A stretch of DNA of 64,000 nucleotides from an uncultured Flavobacteriales bacterium (lineage in GTDB: Bacteria; Bacteroidota; Bacteroidia; Flavobacteriales_D; Sanyastnellaceae): contig CALKGK010000036.1 in the NCBI GenBank assembly GCA_938085105.1, positions 62,001-126,000 on the forward strand, read 5' to 3'. The position numbers and the translations under genes were made by a program. Positions 25,409 through 35,251 of the stretch are shown here, piece after piece. Position 1 is the stretch's first letter. Each line of letters begins with the position of its first letter. Under the pieces are notes generated by a model. The model did no database searches and was not told the origin of the DNA. It saw nothing but the letters and a program-made list of their open reading frames with translations.

Positions 25409-26654
25409 CCTTTCCTTCTAAAATTGCTTGCCTTAAAAGATTTATTGCGGAAAGGGTTGCTACACTTACGATGCGCTCTCGGTTGCTCCCGAGTTGAAGC
25501 TGCACTGCAAAGTGTTTTTCCCGACTGCCATAAGCTACCCAAACCGTACCTACGGGCTTGCGTTCACTCCCTCCATCCGGTCCAGCGATTCCCGAAGTAG
25601 CCATGGCATAGTCGGCATTACTCAACTTCAGTGCACCGAGGAGCATTTCCTTCACGGTTGTTTCTGAAACAGCTCCGTGAGCTTCTAGGCTAGCGCTTTG
25701 AACTCCGAGGACATCCATCTTTACATCATTTGAATACGCCACTACTCCACCGAGGAAGAAGCTTGAGCTTCCGGGGTGTTTTGAGAGCAGTGCCGCAATT
25801 CTCCCTCCCGTGCAGCTCTCCGCACAGGCAATTGTTTTCTTTCTTTCTTTCAGCACTGCAGCCAAGGCCTCTTCCATTTCTGTTTTGCCTTCACCAAAAA
25901 CTATGTCTGATAAGCGTTCTCTCAAACGTTCAAAAAGAACATCTACTTTTTCCTTCACCTGAGCCTCTCGTTCACCAGAACTCGACAAACGCAACTTCAC
26001 TCGTCCGGCAGCCGGAAGAAAAGCCAGTTTGATCCCTTGGGCGTGCATTTGCTCTTCGAGATCCGCAATCTGCTCAGCGATTCGAGACTCTCCTCGTCCG
26101 AAGGTCAGCAAAGTTCGGTGATAGATGAAGGGAGTTTTGAAATGTTTTTGAGCTCTTGGCAGCACCTCTCTCGTCATCAAACCTTTCATCTCGTAAGGCA
26201 CACCGGGCATCGAGACGACCACTTTACCATTTCTCTCGAACCACATCCCGCTGGCCGTACCGAGTGTATTGATCAACACCGTGCATGCCTCGGGCAACAT
26301 GGCTTGGAGTCGGTTTGCCTCCATGATCGGAATGCCTCTTCCTGAAAAATAAGCCTCAATACCATCGAGCACCTCTTGGTTCTTCACCAATTTCGTATCA
26401 AAATATTCGCACAAGGTGAATTTGGTCACATCGTCTTTGGTTGGCCCCAAGCCGCCCGTGATTAGAATCAAATCACTCCGCTCCAATGCATCATCGAGGG
26501 CAGATTGAATATGACCGTCATGATCTGAGATGGAAGAGATCTGATGCACGTGCATTCCAATCGCGTTCAATTGTTCTCCCATCCAAGCGGAATTGGTATC
26601 GATTGTTTGACCAATCAGGAGTTCATCGCCAATGGTAATTATCTCTGCTTGCAT
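25404..26654 (-). CDS. cinA: CinA family nicotinamide-nucleotide amidohydrolase
   Basis: A 416-residue two-domain CinA protein. The start at 26654 gives MQAEIITIGDELLIGQTIDTNS, the family's invariant opening. Residues 1-170 are the molybdopterin-binding-like (COG1058) domain, linked with ADP-ribose pyrophosphatase activity (ITGGLGPTKDD near residue 70, SMPGVPYEM near 144). Residues 255-416 are the C-terminal NMN deamidase domain (TIACAESCTGGRIAALLS, MATSGIAGPDGG, KPVGTVWVAYG). It recycles NMN in pyridine-nucleotide salvage. The gene is divergent from the DUF4197 lipoprotein gene. Confidence 0.95.
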   Translation of the reverse strand: MQAEIITIGDELLIGQTIDTNSAWMGEQLNAIGMHVHQISSISDHDGHIQSALDDALERSDLILITGGLGPTKDDVTKFTLCEYFDTKLVKNQEVLDGIEAYFSGRGIPIMEANRLQAMLPEACTVLINTLGTASGMWFERNGKVVVSMPGVPYEMKGLMTREVLPRAQKHFKTPFIYHRTLLTFGRGESRIAEQIADLEEQMHAQGIKLAFLPAAGRVKLRLSSSGEREAQVKEKVDVLFERLRERLSDIVFGEGKTEMEEALAAVLKERKKTIACAESCTGGRIAALLSKHPGSSSFFLGGVVAYSNDVKMDVLGVQSASLEAHGAVSETTVKEMLLGALKLSNADYAMATSGIAGPDGGSERKPVGTVWVAYGSREKHFAVQLQLGSNRERIVSVATLSAINLLRQAILEGKV

Positions 26655-26710
26655 AGCTTTATTATTCAGCTTCAAAGGTCGAAAACTCTGGCAAAGAACT
26701 TGTACCTTCG

Positions 26711-27469
26711 ATGAACAAAATTCACCGCATGAAGTACTTTAAACACACGCCTCTTCTTTTTGCTTTATTATTCATCTCCTGTTCAGATCTAAACTTAGGA
26801 GAATTGGCAGAAAGCATCCCTAGCACCCTTCCCACCCAAGATGCACCTTTGAGCGCCAATGAAGTGGGACAAGGATTAAAAGAAGCCCTCATTCAAGGAG
26901 TGCAAAAATCAGTATCGCTTGCCTCTATTGAGAACGGGTTCTATGGAAATGAAGCGCTGTACATTCCTTTTCCGGAAGAAGCCCAAAAAGTAAAAGAAAC
27001 CGCATTGAAGTTTGGCTTGAACACACAAGTTGAAAACTTCGAACGCACCATGAATAGGGCTGCTGAAGAAGCTTCGAAAAGCGCCACTACTATTTTCGTT
27101 AACGCCATCAAAAACATGAGCATTGAAGATGCCTTTTCCATTCTTAACGGAGAAGAGAATGCCGCATCTAACTTTCTTTTGGCCAAAACGCGGACACAGC
27201 TTCAAAATGCCTTTGCTCCCAAAGTGGAGAACGCCATTGAAAAAGTAGAACTCACCAAATACTGGGAACCGCTTATTTCAAAGTACAACATCGCTACTCA
27301 ATTTACGGGTGGTGAAACCATCAATGAAGACTTGGAAGGGTACATTACCGACCGGGCCATTGAAGGATTGTTCGTCCACATTCGCAGTGAAGAGAAGAAA
27401 ATTAGAGAAAACCCTGCAGCACGTGCCAGCGAACTCTTGAAGAGGGTGTTTGGCAGTGTAGATGAATGA
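26711..27469 (+). CDS. DUF4197 lipoprotein
   Basis: A lipoprotein of 252 residues (or 246 from the ATG at 26729, which places the basic MKYFKH directly before the hydrophobic core). The lipobox is LFISC. The body is all-helical and matches DUF4197: LSANEVGQGLKEALIQGVQKSV, the gap IPFPEEAQKVKETA, then TRTQLQNAFAPKVENAIEKV, and a TDRAIEGLF close. DUF4197 lipoproteins are widespread in Gram-negative bacteria with no assigned role. TACCTTCG just before the start may be the downstream promoter box. Confidence 0.88.
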   Translation: MNKIHRMKYFKHTPLLFALLFISCSDLNLGELAESIPSTLPTQDAPLSANEVGQGLKEALIQGVQKSVSLASIENGFYGNEALYIPFPEEAQKVKETALKFGLNTQVENFERTMNRAAEEASKSATTIFVNAIKNMSIEDAFSILNGEENAASNFLLAKTRTQLQNAFAPKVENAIEKVELTKYWEPLISKYNIATQFTGGETINEDLEGYITDRAIEGLFVHIRSEEKKIRENPAARASELLKRVFGSVDE

Positions 27470-27554
27470 CTCAAATTTCTACTTTCTTCATTCATTCGAA
27501 GTTGAGGTAAGAAAAGAAATCACTATTTTCATGATTCGAACAAAACCCTTAATC

Positions 27555-29414
27555 ATGAAACAATACTACCTCATCCTTTTGGGCCTTTTTGTGGGCTCTC
27601 ATTTACTTGCCCAGCAGGCGCCACAACAAGCGGCCAGTGAACGAATTGCCGTTCCAATGTCGAAAAAAGCCTTCACCGGCGAAGAGTTGAACGCACCATC
27701 GCAAAGCATCAAAGCCCCTGAAAACGGAGAAACACGCATTCTTCAAACCAAATCAGCCGTGATTGCTGAAACCATTATCGGACTCACCGAATATGATCTT
27801 CAGTCCAATGGAGCTGTTCAAAATCGTTTGGCGAAAACTGGAAATCAGCTTTCTGCTGCATGGACCATGAGTTTGAACCCAACACCGTTTACAGATCGTG
27901 GAACGGGGTATAATTTCTACGATAATGGCTCTTGGGATGAAGAACCTTATGATCGTCTTGAAGACGTTCGTGTAGGTTGGCCAAGCATGATTCATACCGC
28001 TGGCGGACGAGAGATTGCGATTACACACGCTGCCTTTGCTCCATTGAACATGGTGTACCGCGACATCAATTCTGGATCGTGGACGGAAACGACCATCCCT
28101 ACGGACGTTAGTGACGGAATGCTATGGCCGAGAGCTGCCTCTGGTGGTGAAGATGGAAATTCACTTCACGTGATTGCCATCACCACACCTGTTGCCAATG
28201 ACGGATCAGTGTATCAAGGGGTAGACGGAGCACTTCTCTATTACCGATCTACCGACCAAGGAGAAACTTGGGATGTTCAAGATTTGCTTTTGCCTCAGAT
28301 GGACAGCACACAGTTCGTAGGTTTTGATGGAGACTCCTATGCCATCCATGCACGAGGAAATAAAGTGGCTTTTGCTGTTTTTGGTGATTTGATGGATTCC
28401 TTTGTGATGATTTCTGAAGACAATGGAGACACTTGGAACTACACCAGCTTGGTGGACTTTCCTGTAGACCTTTACGTGGAAGATGATGGTTTGCCTGAAA
28501 CCGGAGAAGATTGGAATGAAGATGGACTATTTCAGGAATTCTTTAACACCGATGGAGCCGGAGCCATTTTGATTGATCAAGAAGGACAAGTACACGTGAC
28601 TTACGGTGAAATGTATTACATGGATGATGATTTGACCGATGGAAACTTCTCTTATTTCCCAGGAGTGAATGGACTTCGTTATTGGAATGAGTCATACGGG
28701 GCTGATTCTTCTCAGACCATCGCATTTGCTTATGACCTTGATGAAAGTGGTGTATTGGAATTGGAAGACGATTTGCCATTGTACTTTGTGGGATTGGCTG
28801 CAATGCCATCCATGGGCTGCGACGCTCAAAACAACCTCTATGTTTCGTACCATGCATTGATGGAGTCTCACTCGAGCGGAAGCCAGAACTTTAGACACAT
28901 CTACGTGGTAAATTCTGAAGACGGAGGAAGCACTTGGACCACAGAAAATGCATGCGATCTTACTCCTGACGAAGACTTTGACGAAGTGGAATACATCTTT
29001 GCTTCAATGGCACCCGAGGTGGACGATAACATCCACATCATCTATCAGCGCGACTTTGAACCCGGACTTCATGTTCGTGGAGATGAAGACCCAAGTGATG
29101 TGAACGACATCGTTTATTTGGAGATGCCAGTAGCTAGTCTTGCAGAATGCTTGAACGTTTCAGTTGAAGAGCAGCTCTCTCCAGAAAGTATCAACATCTA
29201 TCCTAACCCGAGTGAAGGCAGCATTACTTTGGTGATCTATCAAAGTGGAAGAAGCCAAGTTCATGTGCGCGATCTTCGCGGGAAGTTGGTTTACGAAAGT
29301 GAAAGCACGAACATGGTGGAAACCCATGATTTGAGCGCACTTTCATCGGGTGTTTATGTGCTTCAAGTGTTGAAAGATGGACAAATGGTAAGCAAGAAGT
29401 TGGTGATTGAATAA
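27555..29414 (+). CDS. T9SS type A protein with sialidase-like Asp-box repeats
   Basis: A secreted protein of 619 residues. The ATG at 27555 is preferred to upstream in-frame ATGs because it opens a standard signal peptide (MKQYYLILLGLFVGSHLLAQQ). Three Asp-box motifs S.D.G.TW (STDQGETW, SEDNGDTW, SEDGGSTW, at about residues 232, 286 and 455) indicate a sialidase-type beta-propeller. The catalytic Arg triad and Tyr/Glu pair of true sialidases cannot be identified, so activity is uncertain. Acidic DEDGL-type loops (for example ETGEDWNEDGLFQEF) may bind calcium. The C-terminus (IYPNPSEGSITL to GVYVLQVLKDG) is a type A sorting domain. Confidence 0.82.
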   Translation: MKQYYLILLGLFVGSHLLAQQAPQQAASERIAVPMSKKAFTGEELNAPSQSIKAPENGETRILQTKSAVIAETIIGLTEYDLQSNGAVQNRLAKTGNQLSAAWTMSLNPTPFTDRGTGYNFYDNGSWDEEPYDRLEDVRVGWPSMIHTAGGREIAITHAAFAPLNMVYRDINSGSWTETTIPTDVSDGMLWPRAASGGEDGNSLHVIAITTPVANDGSVYQGVDGALLYYRSTDQGETWDVQDLLLPQMDSTQFVGFDGDSYAIHARGNKVAFAVFGDLMDSFVMISEDNGDTWNYTSLVDFPVDLYVEDDGLPETGEDWNEDGLFQEFFNTDGAGAILIDQEGQVHVTYGEMYYMDDDLTDGNFSYFPGVNGLRYWNESYGADSSQTIAFAYDLDESGVLELEDDLPLYFVGLAAMPSMGCDAQNNLYVSYHALMESHSSGSQNFRHIYVVNSEDGGSTWTTENACDLTPDEDFDEVEYIFASMAPEVDDNIHIIYQRDFEPGLHVRGDEDPSDVNDIVYLEMPVASLAECLNVSVEEQLSPESINIYPNPSEGSITLVIYQSGRSQVHVRDLRGKLVYESESTNMVETHDLSALSSGVYVLQVLKDGQMVSKKLVIE

Positions 29415-29439
29415 TCAAACAACCCACTGAATAAACTTA

Positions 29440-29467
29440 AAGCCCGGAGATCTCTTCGGGCTTTTTT
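29440..29467 (+). terminator. Rho-independent terminator
   Basis: Stem AAGCCCG / CGGGCTT with a 10-base loop, followed by six T. It ends the Asp-box T9SS gene and separates it from the convergent peptidase gene. Confidence 0.85.
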
Positions 29468-30515
29468 ATTGAATCGATTTCCAAAACTCCAAGTCGGGAG
29501 AGCGCAAGGCCTTTTTCCGAGCTGGAAGAGCTAGACTCAATCCGAAATACTCCGAAATCACCTTTGGCGCCGCAGGAGAAACAACGTGCCAGAGCAAGGT
29601 CTTTTGAGCTAACAAGTACAGCATCTCAGCCTCGGTTTTCTGAAAAAGAAGAAAAAGCACATCACCGAAATCTGCGTATTTGTGCTCGCCGTAATGGATC
29701 TTCCTGAGTTCTTTTTCTTCTCGAGTAGCATATTTCCTCATTGACTTCGAGCTGAAGCCCATTCTACCCACCTTGATTTGAGCCAAGGACTTCAGGAACG
29801 CTTCACCCAGGGAATGCAATGCTTCAGTATCAAAGAGAGAAAGAGACAAGAACATGTCTGCGCGTTCATTCAGCAGAATGGATCCTGCTAACTCCTCACC
29901 AGAATGAATATTGCCCGCATTTAAGTCAGCAAACATCCCTTGATAGTAATGATTTGGAGCACCTAAGGGGAAAGCACTCGCTAAGATGAAGGGCGTGCAG
30001 CGTCCGAATTCATACAGTGCATCCAAATGAGCTTTGGAACACACCTGTAAATAAATCAGTTCCAGTTTGGCCGCACTTCTGTTGCTAAATACCTTGCAAG
30101 CAGAAGCCGCTTCACTTACTCCAAGCCAACGTTCTTTGGGCTGGAGGTCGACACCCAACTGATTTTCATTACCCCCATGGTCGAGAAAAAACACCGCCGA
30201 TTGATCTGCCTTACTCCACGAAGCCGTTTTCAGCAGAAAGCTCGTTAAGGCCTCTTTGGTGATGCTCGTTTGATCGATGGTCCAGAAAAGGGAATCTGAT
30301 GCTGATCGGAGAGAACATTCGAGCACGGTCCTGTCTGGAAGCGCTTTAATGATAGCGACCTCAGTAGCTCCATGGTATTTTTGAAGTTCGCCTTCGATGT
30401 ACGCCTCGTGAACCGACAAATCATTGTCGTAAGGCATCACATAGATCACCAGCCATTTTGCTTGAGCGCTGAATGCTACAAACAACACGAAGAGGAGTAC
30501 GAAAAATCGAAACAT
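29466..30515 (-). CDS. Clostripain-like (C11) cysteine peptidase
   Basis: A 349-residue exported protein (signal peptide to SAQA). It resembles the C11 clostripain family in the caspase-like clan: WLVIYVMPYDNDL as the first strand, the catalytic His in FFLDHGGNENQ (His113), and the catalytic Cys in LIYLQVCSKAHLDALYE (Cys159), where typical C11 proteins read DACLM..LE. It is shorter than secreted clostripains and has no sorting domain, so it should act in the periplasm or at the outer membrane. It is the last gene of the rsfS-ftsH-cdsA-psd operon (11 bases after psd). Substrate unknown. Confidence 0.7.
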   Translation of the reverse strand: MFRFFVLLFVLFVAFSAQAKWLVIYVMPYDNDLSVHEAYIEGELQKYHGATEVAIIKALPDRTVLECSLRSASDSLFWTIDQTSITKEALTSFLLKTASWSKADQSAVFFLDHGGNENQLGVDLQPKERWLGVSEAASACKVFSNRSAAKLELIYLQVCSKAHLDALYEFGRCTPFILASAFPLGAPNHYYQGMFADLNAGNIHSGEELAGSILLNERADMFLSLSLFDTEALHSLGEAFLKSLAQIKVGRMGFSSKSMRKYATREEKELRKIHYGEHKYADFGDVLFLLFQKTEAEMLYLLAQKTLLWHVVSPAAPKVISEYFGLSLALPARKKALRSPDLEFWKSIQ

Positions 30516-30526
30516 GGTTTCGGTGC

Positions 30527-31186
30527 TTATTTTGGCAATTTCGCCAACACCGTGGTTTTGCCACTCACCTTTTGGTCCATCTTCACACAGATTTCAGAAC
30601 CTAAAGGAAGAAAGACATCCACACGACTACCAAATTTGATGAAGCCCACCTCTTCTCCTTGCTCTACCTCTTGACCTTCCTTAATATAGAAACGAATTCT
30701 TCTTGCAACCGCTCCTGCAATTTGGCGGAAGAGCACCTCGTGTTTCCCTTGTTGAATAACCAAAGTGGTTCGTTCATTCTCTGTTGACGACTTGGGGTGC
30801 CAAGCAACGAGGAAGAGTCCGGCATGGTACTTTGCGTATTTCACAATTCCTTTGAGTGGTGCCCATTGAACGTGCACGTTGAGTGGCGACATGAAGATCG
30901 AAACCTGAATTCTTTTGTCTTTCAAGTATTCGCTTTCTTCCACCTCTTCAATAACGACCACTTTACCATCGGCTGGACAAATCAATTCTCCATCTTTTGC
31001 GCTCACCTTTCTTTTGGGAACTCTGAAGAACTGTGCAACGATAAGAAAGATGATGAGTGAAACCACCAGTAGCAAGAGGTTCTTCCAGTTCCAAAAGTTG
31101 GTGTTGACGTAAAGCCATACATTCAGTAAAGCAAGAACGCTAAAAAGGCCCAGGAGGATTTTATTTCCTTCGCGGTGAAGAGTCAT
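30527..31186 (-). CDS. psd: Phosphatidylserine decarboxylase family protein
   Basis: A 219-residue decarboxylase that makes phosphatidylethanolamine from phosphatidylserine. Two transmembrane segments are near the N-terminus, followed by the family blocks VSIFMSPLNVHVQWAP and the KFGSRVDVFLP site: self-cleavage at Gly186-Ser187 would create the pyruvoyl cofactor on the alpha chain. Its length and GSR motif place it in the short, archaeal-like PSD group common in Bacteroidota. It lies 18 bases after cdsA, which makes the CDP-diacylglycerol precursor. Confidence 0.93.
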   Translation of the reverse strand: MTLHREGNKILLGLFSVLALLNVWLYVNTNFWNWKNLLLLVVSLIIFLIVAQFFRVPKRKVSAKDGELICPADGKVVVIEEVEESEYLKDKRIQVSIFMSPLNVHVQWAPLKGIVKYAKYHAGLFLVAWHPKSSTENERTTLVIQQGKHEVLFRQIAGAVARRIRFYIKEGQEVEQGEEVGFIKFGSRVDVFLPLGSEICVKMDQKVSGKTTVLAKLPK

Positions 31187-31204
31187 AAGAATTGAATTAG
31201 GGTG

Positions 31205-32029
31205 CTAATATCGTAACAAGAAATAGAATAGCAGCATTGGTACAGCTAAAAGTACACCATCGAAACGATCGAGCACTCCTCCGTGTCCGGGAAGAATCTT
31301 GCCGGAATCCTTCACATCGTAGGCTCTTTTGAGCATACTCTCTGTCCAATCTCCAAAGTTGGAAAAGATGGAAACACAGAGTGCCATGAAAATCCAGTCT
31401 TGTTTTGCTAGAGGGCTTTCGATGGTGCTCGCGATAAAAGAAGCTGCCAGTGTCAGACCAACACCCCCCACAAAACCTTCTACTGTTTTCCCTGGCGATA
31501 TTTTCGGAATCAGTTTCGTTTTCCCTCTCCATTTGCCCATTAAATAAGCTCCAGTATCGTTCACCCAGAGAAATACAAAAAATCCGAGAGGGAGGTGATG
31601 ATTGTATTCCCCAAAAATCTGAGCTAGCCATTGAATGCTGCCAAAACTTGCTGCGATCAGGACACTTCCGAAAACATTCAGTCCAAGTGAAATGAACGCT
31701 GGTTTTTTAGAAAAAAGCTCGCTAGAAATTTGAATCACCACAAAGGGAATCCAGATGGCGATGTGCTTCACTTCAATCAAGTCTAGAGCACTTGCTGCTA
31801 TCAATCCATAGAGCACCCCCGTTGAAAGCATCATGAAACTGCCTTGAAAGGTATTTCTGGCTGGTCTACCAATAATTCTTGTAAACTCGGAAGCACCGAT
31901 GATGCTCACAAAGCCAAAAACCATTGCTAAGGTTCTTTCGCCCGATAGTATTGACATGACAAGAGCCACCACGAAGACTACTCCAGTGATGGCTCTTTGC
32001 CAAAAATTATTCAATCCTGCTTTCGCCAT
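31205..32029 (-). CDS. cdsA: Phosphatidate cytidylyltransferase
   Basis: A 274-residue integral membrane enzyme that makes CDP-diacylglycerol from phosphatidate and CTP. About seven to eight hydrophobic helices are followed by the diagnostic signature SMLKRAYDVKDSGKILPGHG, which continues GVLDR, close to the C-terminus, preceded by SNFGDWTE. It starts three bases after the ftsH stop, so translation is coupled, and is followed by psd, the next step but one of the same pathway. Confidence 0.96.
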   Translation of the reverse strand: MAKAGLNNFWQRAITGVVFVVALVMSILSGERTLAMVFGFVSIIGASEFTRIIGRPARNTFQGSFMMLSTGVLYGLIAASALDLIEVKHIAIWIPFVVIQISSELFSKKPAFISLGLNVFGSVLIAASFGSIQWLAQIFGEYNHHLPLGFFVFLWVNDTGAYLMGKWRGKTKLIPKISPGKTVEGFVGGVGLTLAASFIASTIESPLAKQDWIFMALCVSIFSNFGDWTESMLKRAYDVKDSGKILPGHGGVLDRFDGVLLAVPMLLFYFLLRY

Positions 32030-32032
32030 GAT

Positions 32033-34033
32033 TTACTCTTCCGTTCGTGGCGACTCTTTCCCCTCTTCGTCTTTTGCCTCATCCATTGAATTCAGACGAG
32101 GGTTTGGAGCTGGGGGAATAGCGTCAACTGCTGGCGCAGGGGTGTCATTGTTCCAAGCTCTTGCTCCGAAAATCGCTTCCAAATCTTCTTTGAAAATCAC
32201 CTCTTTCTCGAGCAATTTCTTCGCCAATTCGGTCAACTTCTCCTTGTTTTCGTGCAGCAATTCTTTAGCTCGAGTATATGCTTTTTCGATGATGGCACTT
32301 ACTTCCTCATCGATCATTCGAGCTGTTTCCTCACTATAAGGTTTGGTAAAGCTCGACTCTCCTCTAGAATCGTAGTAACTTCTATTACCGATTCTTTTGT
32401 TCAACCCGTAAACCGACACCATAGCGTAAGCCTGCTTGGTGACTTTTTCCAAATCGGACAAAGCTCCCGTTGAAATCTTATCGAAGATGATCTCTTCAGC
32501 TGCACGTCCACCCATGGTAGCGCACATCTCATCAAAAATCTGTTCTGTAGTGGTAATTTGGCGTTCTTCCGGCAAGTACCACGCCGCACCTAAGGATTGC
32601 CCCCTAGGCACGATAGTTACCTTCACCAATGGAGAAGCATGCTCCAACAACCAAGAAACCGTAGCATGCCCCGCTTCGTGGTAAGCAATGGTTTCTTTTT
32701 CTCTTGGGGTGATGATTTTGTTCTTTTTCTCCAAACCACCAATCACACGATCAACCGCATCGAGGAAATCCTCTTTGGTCACCATGTTTTTCTTCTTTCT
32801 CGCAGCGATAAGTGCAGCCTCGTTACAAATATTGGCGATATCTGCTCCAGAGAAACCTGGGGTTTGTTTTGCCAGGAAGTCCACATCAATGGTCTTATCC
32901 ACCTTAATTGGCTTGAGGTGAACATCAAAGATGGCTTTACGCTCATTGAGGTCGGGCATGTCCACATAGATCTGGCGATCAAAGCGTCCTGCACGCATCA
33001 ATGCCTTGTCCAACACATCAGCTCGGTTGGTAGCAGCGAGAATAATCACACCACTATTTGTTCCAAAACCGTCCATCTCGGTAAGCAGTTGGTTCAAGGT
33101 GTTTTCACGTTCATCGTTCGAACCGATGTTTACATTTTTACCACGAGCTCGTCCAATTGCATCGATCTCATCAATAAACACAATGGAAGGCGATTTTTCC
33201 TTTGCTTGCTTGAAGAGATCTCTCACACGAGAAGCACCTACACCAACAAACATTTCAACGAAATCTGAACCAGACAGCGAGAAGAAAGGCACTTGTGCTT
33301 CACCTGCTACTGCTTTAGCCAACAAGGTTTTACCTGTTCCTGGAGGGCCTACGAGCAATGCACCTTTTGGAATTTTAGCTCCCAGTTCAGTGTATTTCTT
33401 TGGGTTCTTGAGGAACTCTACAATCTCTTCAATCTCTTCTTTTGCACCTTCTAGTCCGGCAACATCTTTAAAGGTAACATTGGTTCCTTTTCCTTTTTCG
33501 AAGAGTTGTGCTTTTGATTTTCCGATGTTGAAGATTTGTCCGCCACCGGCACCGCCGCCGCCCATTCTTCTCATGAGAACGACCCATACAACGATCATGA
33601 TTCCTAAAATAATGAGCCAAGTGAAGAGTTGTTGTCCCCATTCATTTACCGGCTCAAAATGGATTTTGAAATTGTGTTCTTCGCTCAAGCTATACATCTC
33701 ATCCTTGATGGATTCCGATTCCGGGATGTAGAAGAAGTGATCGGCCGTTTGGTTCAAGTTCCCTAGGAAAGGATCTTTTTTCTGGTTGAGGGAATCCTTG
33801 ACCTCTGTTTTTAGGAAGACATCGGCTTTCACGCCATTTTCCGTCACCATGCGCACTTGATTGTTCTGCGCCATTTCACGAAACTGCGAAAAATCGATTC
33901 GGTTCTTACTTCCTGAATTATTAAAAACCAGCATGATGAGGAGGAGTGCTCCAATGGCCGCATAAATCCAATAGAAATTCATGGATTTTTTCGGCTGCTG
34001 ATCGTTTTTTGGTTTGTTATCTGTATTTGCCAT
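32033..34033 (-). CDS. ftsH: ATP-dependent zinc metalloprotease FtsH
   Basis: A 666-residue inner-membrane AAA+ protease. One transmembrane helix near residues 20-40, a periplasmic domain to about 125, a second helix ([19 protein letters not shown]), then the AAA domain with Walker [14 protein letters not shown], Walker [11 protein letters not shown] and the SRH region [20 protein letters not shown]. The zinc site is [12 protein letters not shown] near residue 448. A Pro-rich tail follows. It degrades membrane and short-lived regulatory proteins, in some bacteria including lipid-synthesis enzymes, which fits its place between rsfS and cdsA. Confidence 0.98.
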   Translation of the reverse strand: MANTDNKPKNDQQPKKSMNFYWIYAAIGALLLIMLVFNNSGSKNRIDFSQFREMAQNNQVRMVTENGVKADVFLKTEVKDSLNQKKDPFLGNLNQTADHFFYIPESESIKDEMYSLSEEHNFKIHFEPVNEWGQQLFTWLIILGIMIVVWVVLMRRMGGGGAGGGQIFNIGKSKAQLFEKGKGTNVTFKDVAGLEGAKEEIEEIVEFLKNPKKYTELGAKIPKGALLVGPPGTGKTLLAKAVAGEAQVPFFSLSGSDFVEMFVGVGASRVRDLFKQAKEKSPSIVFIDEIDAIGRARGKNVNIGSNDERENTLNQLLTEMDGFGTNSGVIILAATNRADVLDKALMRAGRFDRQIYVDMPDLNERKAIFDVHLKPIKVDKTIDVDFLAKQTPGFSGADIANICNEAALIAARKKKNMVTKEDFLDAVDRVIGGLEKKNKIITPREKETIAYHEAGHATVSWLLEHASPLVKVTIVPRGQSLGAAWYLPEERQITTTEQIFDEMCATMGGRAAEEIIFDKISTGALSDLEKVTKQAYAMVSVYGLNKRIGNRSYYDSRGESSFTKPYSEETARMIDEEVSAIIEKAYTRAKELLHENKEKLTELAKKLLEKEVIFKEDLEAIFGARAWNNDTPAPAVDAIPPAPNPRLNSMDEAKDEEGKESPRTEE

Positions 34034-34052
34034 AAATGCTTTCTCTCAATCG

Positions 34053-34430
34053 TTATTCTACATCTTCAAAATGAGTAACCTCTGCGTCGGCCCAAAGTTC
34101 TTCAAGGGCATAAAAAGCTCTCGCTTCTTTGTAGAAGATATGTACCACAATGTCTCCATAATCGAGGAGGGCCCATTCGGCATTCCCTACCCCTTCTTTA
34201 CTCCAAGGTTTTTCATTCAGCGCTACGGCCGTATGCTTTTCCACTCCTTTTGCGATGGCGGAAACTTGAGTATTTGAATTACCGTGGCAAACTACGAAGT
34301 GGGATGCTACAGCATGTGGAATTTTTGTTAAATCGAGCACTTTGAGCTCGTGTCCCTTTACATCTTGAATTCCTTCTAGGATACTTTCGAGAAGCAATTT
34401 CGTTTGCTGACTATCTTTGGTCTTTGTCAT
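34053..34430 (-). CDS. rsfS: Ribosomal silencing factor RsfS
   Basis: A 125-residue RsfS/Iojap protein that binds L14 on the 50S subunit and blocks subunit joining in starvation. Family motifs are visible: LLESILEGIQDVKGHELKVLDLT, HFVVCHGNSNTQV, then WALLDYGDIVVHIF and an RAFYALEELWADAE close. First gene of the leftward operon to ftsH. A 15-bp palindrome at 34451-34465 lies between its start and that of the divergent birA. Confidence 0.95.
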   Translation of the reverse strand: MTKTKDSQQTKLLLESILEGIQDVKGHELKVLDLTKIPHAVASHFVVCHGNSNTQVSAIAKGVEKHTAVALNEKPWSKEGVGNAEWALLDYGDIVVHIFYKEARAFYALEELWADAEVTHFEDVE

Positions 34431-34450
34431 TCATTAAATTTCGTAGGCGT

Positions 34451-34465
34451 AAAAGTAATACTTTT
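34451..34465. promoter_or_regulatory. Palindrome between divergent rsfS and birA
   Basis: AAAAGTA-A-TACTTTT is a perfect inverted repeat with a one-base centre. On the plus strand it gives TACTTTTG, matching the downstream box TAnnTTTG, and on the minus strand TACTTTTA. The simplest reading is two back-to-back promoter boxes; a protein operator is also possible. Confidence 0.4.
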
Positions 34466-34501
34466 GAAGAAGCTTGCTGCTTGAAATATCTAAGCCCTTT
34501 T

Positions 34502-35251
34502 ATGCCTTTATCAACTCTATTTACTGGACAAAACCTCATTCGGCTTGCCATTGTTGACTCAACGAACAATTACGCTGCCAAACTGATGGAACTGCCACAT
34601 TGGGAGAACGGCACAGCCATCTTGGCAGAAAAGCAGTCGGAGGGCCGCGGACAAATGGGACAATCTTGGGAAAGCTCTAATAATAACTTCTATTGTTCCT
34701 TCCTATTCAAAATGCCATTTTTAAGCGTTTCCGAATTGGGCTTATGGAACCAAGCTGTGGCCTTGGCAGCCCATCGCACGCTAAGTAGCTTCAGTCCAAG
34801 AACACTTCACGTTAAGTGGCCCAACGACCTGTTAAGCAATCAAGGGAAAGTGGGTGGAATTTTGGTTGAAAACAGTTTGCAAGGAGATCGCATTTCTGGC
34901 TCCGTGGTTGGTTTTGGTTTTAATACGACTGCTGTTCCAGAAATTGGACATGCAGCTCTGGTTGCCGATGAACCCCTGAATAACCTTTCCGTTTTTGAAA
35001 CGCTCAGTCAGGAGCTCGAGCAAGTGTATTTGAGTTTAAAAGCTCAACGCGGAGCCCAAATCGTTCGGGAATATAACGATGTCCTTTGGAAGATGGGGAG
35101 CCCCGTTGAAATCAAAGTGAATCAAGAAAAAATGGAGGTCCTGTTTGAAGGACAAGACGCCAAGGGTCAAGCGAGTTTTCTCAGCACTAAAGGCCGGCTA
35201 TCCCTGGGAATAAAAACGTTTGAGTGGTTGACCCTCCCCTATTCGAAATGA
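34502..35251 (+). CDS. birA: Biotin--[acetyl-CoA-carboxylase] ligase
   Basis: A 249-residue class I biotin protein ligase. The start at 34502 is chosen because the longer frame from 34424 would overlap rsfS and add unlike sequence. Motifs: IVDSTNNYA near residue 19, AEKQSEGRGQMGQSWES (the GRGRxGRxW-type biotin-AMP loop, here with GQMGQ) near 42, LHVKWPNDLL near 103, and VGGILVEN near 118. There is no N-terminal DNA-binding domain, so it does not act as a repressor. The final 13 bases overlap the convergent SRPBCC gene. Confidence 0.93.
   Translation: MPLSTLFTGQNLIRLAIVDSTNNYAAKLMELPHWENGTAILAEKQSEGRGQMGQSWESSNNNFYCSFLFKMPFLSVSELGLWNQAVALAAHRTLSSFSPRTLHVKWPNDLLSNQGKVGGILVENSLQGDRISGSVVGFGFNTTAVPEIGHAALVADEPLNNLSVFETLSQELEQVYLSLKAQRGAQIVREYNDVLWKMGSPVEIKVNQEKMEVLFEGQDAKGQASFLSTKGRLSLGIKTFEWLTLPYSK

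Noticed and set aside
32597-33268. 223-codon plus-strand frame opposite ftsH
   Set aside because: Antisense to the highly conserved AAA domain; the translated sequence is not protein-like for any family known to me.
34451-34465. BirA-type biotin operator
   Set aside because: This BirA lacks a DNA-binding domain, so autoregulation through an operator is not expected; the palindrome is better explained by back-to-back promoter boxes.
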